DNA from: Rhodomicrobium vannielii ATCC 17100
GTDB taxonomy: Bacteria; Pseudomonadota; Alphaproteobacteria; Rhizobiales; Rhodomicrobiaceae
Direction of reading: 5' to 3'
DNA length: 64,000 nucleotides
NCBI RefSeq assembly: GCF_000166055.1
Contig: NC_014664.1
Coordinates: forward strand, 893,927-957,926
Part shown: piece by piece, positions 63,127-64,000 of the stretch
Numbering within the stretch: position 1 is the first letter of the stretch
How the letters are laid out: each line of letters opens with the position of its first letter
Notes under the pieces: model-generated
What the model was told of the DNA's origin: nothing
What the model saw: only the letters and a program-made list of their open reading frames with translations
Database searches by the model: none
Made by a program: the position numbers and the translations under genes

Positions 63127-63900
63127 CTAGCGCCGTCCTCGCAATGCTGCCGGGCGCGGCGGGATGATTTCGGCGCGCGGTAGGGTGCCGCGTCCGCAGC
63201 GGATCGCGGCGAGGAGCAGAAGCCACAGCGTCGTCGCGTTCAGAAGATGCCACAGGAAATGCGTGCCGAGGCGATAGCCCAGGAGCGTGAAGCTGTCGCA
63301 CAGCGTGGGGTCGAGCGTGCGGAAGGTGAGCGACACGGCGAAGGTGATCGCCGCCGCGAAGACGAACGCCGTCGCGCGGTGCCGCCGGATCGCGAGCCAG
63401 CCCGATATAAGGAACAGCGCGATCACCGCCGGACCATAGGCGAGGCCACCGTTGAGACATGCCGCGCGCGCGCCTTCGGGCACGGCAAGCGCGAAGCCGA
63501 TGCGCCCGCCATAGCATTGCACCTGCCCGGAGAGCGCCATCGCCGCCACGAACACCGCGATCAGCCCGGCGGTGACTGCCACGCCCGCACCCGCGAATCG
63601 CCTCAGCGCGAAGACGAGGTACGTCAGCATGAAGATGCCGATCGGGATCGTGTCCGCCGCGCCCGTGCTCGGGTTTGGCACCGTGTGGAACAGAAAGCTG
63701 CCGATGCCGATGGCGACGAAATTCAGTGCGAAGAAGATGCTCCACGCAGACCGCTCGGCGGGCGTTTGCCGCGCGATCATCACCGCGCCTACGATCCCAG
63801 CGGCGACAAACGCGGCGTTTGTGATCGCGTTCAACGGTTCCGCCCAGAAGGCCGGGCTCATGCCCCGCTCGCAATAGGCGAAAATCGTTGCTCCCTGCAT
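63127..63900 (-). CDS. Ceramidase-family membrane protein
   Basis: A 257-residue polytopic protein of the ceramidase (alkaline ceramidase, CREST) family. The N-terminus has AYCER, the first zinc-binding block is GSFLFHTVPNP, and the last is GYRLGTHFLWHLLNATTLW; seven hydrophobic segments separate them. Eukaryotic members hydrolyse ceramides in membranes; the bacterial substrate is unknown. ATG 63900 is the family start; the frame is open to 63979 but that part is unlikely. It is transcribed towards the tRNA-Leu gene. Confidence 0.85.
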   Translation of the reverse strand: MQGATIFAYCERGMSPAFWAEPLNAITNAAFVAAGIVGAVMIARQTPAERSAWSIFFALNFVAIGIGSFLFHTVPNPSTGAADTIPIGIFMLTYLVFALRRFAGAGVAVTAGLIAVFVAAMALSGQVQCYGGRIGFALAVPEGARAACLNGGLAYGPAVIALFLISGWLAIRRHRATAFVFAAAITFAVSLTFRTLDPTLCDSFTLLGYRLGTHFLWHLLNATTLWLLLLAAIRCGRGTLPRAEIIPPRPAALRGRR

Positions 63901-64000
63901 GGCCGCTCCCCCCGTTTTCCGGCTGGCGCCCTGCCTCAGCCGACGCGCACGCCGCCTTCGCGAGCCGTATGCGCTTCATACAGGGGAGGTGGATTTTCGC

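Noticed and set aside
62993-63979. Longer minus-strand frame overlapping the ceramidase gene and tRNA-Leu
   Set aside because: It is a different frame from the ceramidase reading, lacks membrane segments, and runs into the tRNA.

Overview
The window is high-GC alphaproteobacterial chromosome. It contains a SPOR-domain protein, SdhE, a chromosomal fad set and an ExoF/ExoY-type exopolysaccharide locus, and synonymous codons mostly end in G or C. I read it as a member of the Hyphomicrobiales (Rhizobiales), possibly near Rhodomicrobium or Hyphomicrobium. The genus is a guess and no rRNA is present to test it. There is no IS element, integrase, phage block or CRISPR array.

Layout. 1-542 holds no supportable gene. 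543-8311 is mostly housekeeping: a SPOR-domain envelope protein, a P1-family peptidase, murI, purB, a low-GC glycosyltransferase-like gene, rpmI-rplT behind an unusually structured leader, a 62-aa protein, and pheS without an adjacent pheT. 8363-15329 carries an AT-rich membrane-protein gene behind recG, then sdhE and mfd. A palindrome-rich gap and an acyltransferase follow. 17039-22811 is a branched-chain amino acid (liv) ABC operon on the minus strand, with an ArsR-type regulator just upstream of it.

23458-45696 is a polysaccharide locus of about 22 kb. It holds a class III aminotransferase, chain-length determinant (Wzz type without a kinase domain), flippase, GH10 glycosidase, O-antigen ligase/polymerase-like protein, three GT4/GT2 glycosyltransferases, a WecG/TagA transferase, an SDR, a DUF4910 peptidase-fold protein, a duplicated Cys-containing protein, a small tail-anchored protein, an ExoF-type outer-membrane export protein and a WbaP/ExoY initiating transferase. 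It ends with a sugar module: PIG-L deacetylase, glucose-1-phosphate cytidylyltransferase, C-methyltransferase and RfbC-type epimerase. Together these could assemble, polymerise, trim and export a glycan containing an unusual, probably branched or C-methylated CDP-linked sugar. This locus is the best candidate for undescribed biology in the window.

45728-52744 holds a zincin-type metallopeptidase and a fatty-acid beta-oxidation set (fadE, fadJ-like, fadI-like), with repeats just before the thiolase gene. 52916-60418 is again housekeeping: ileS, a small Cys-rich protein, ndk, rnd and aspS. The end carries a DUF2254 membrane protein, a TylF-type methyltransferase, tRNA-Leu(UAA) and a ceramidase-family membrane protein.

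Most assignments rest on motifs read directly from the translations. Start codons were chosen by ribosome-binding site, overlap with the neighbour and where the conserved domain begins; alternatives are given where the choice is open.
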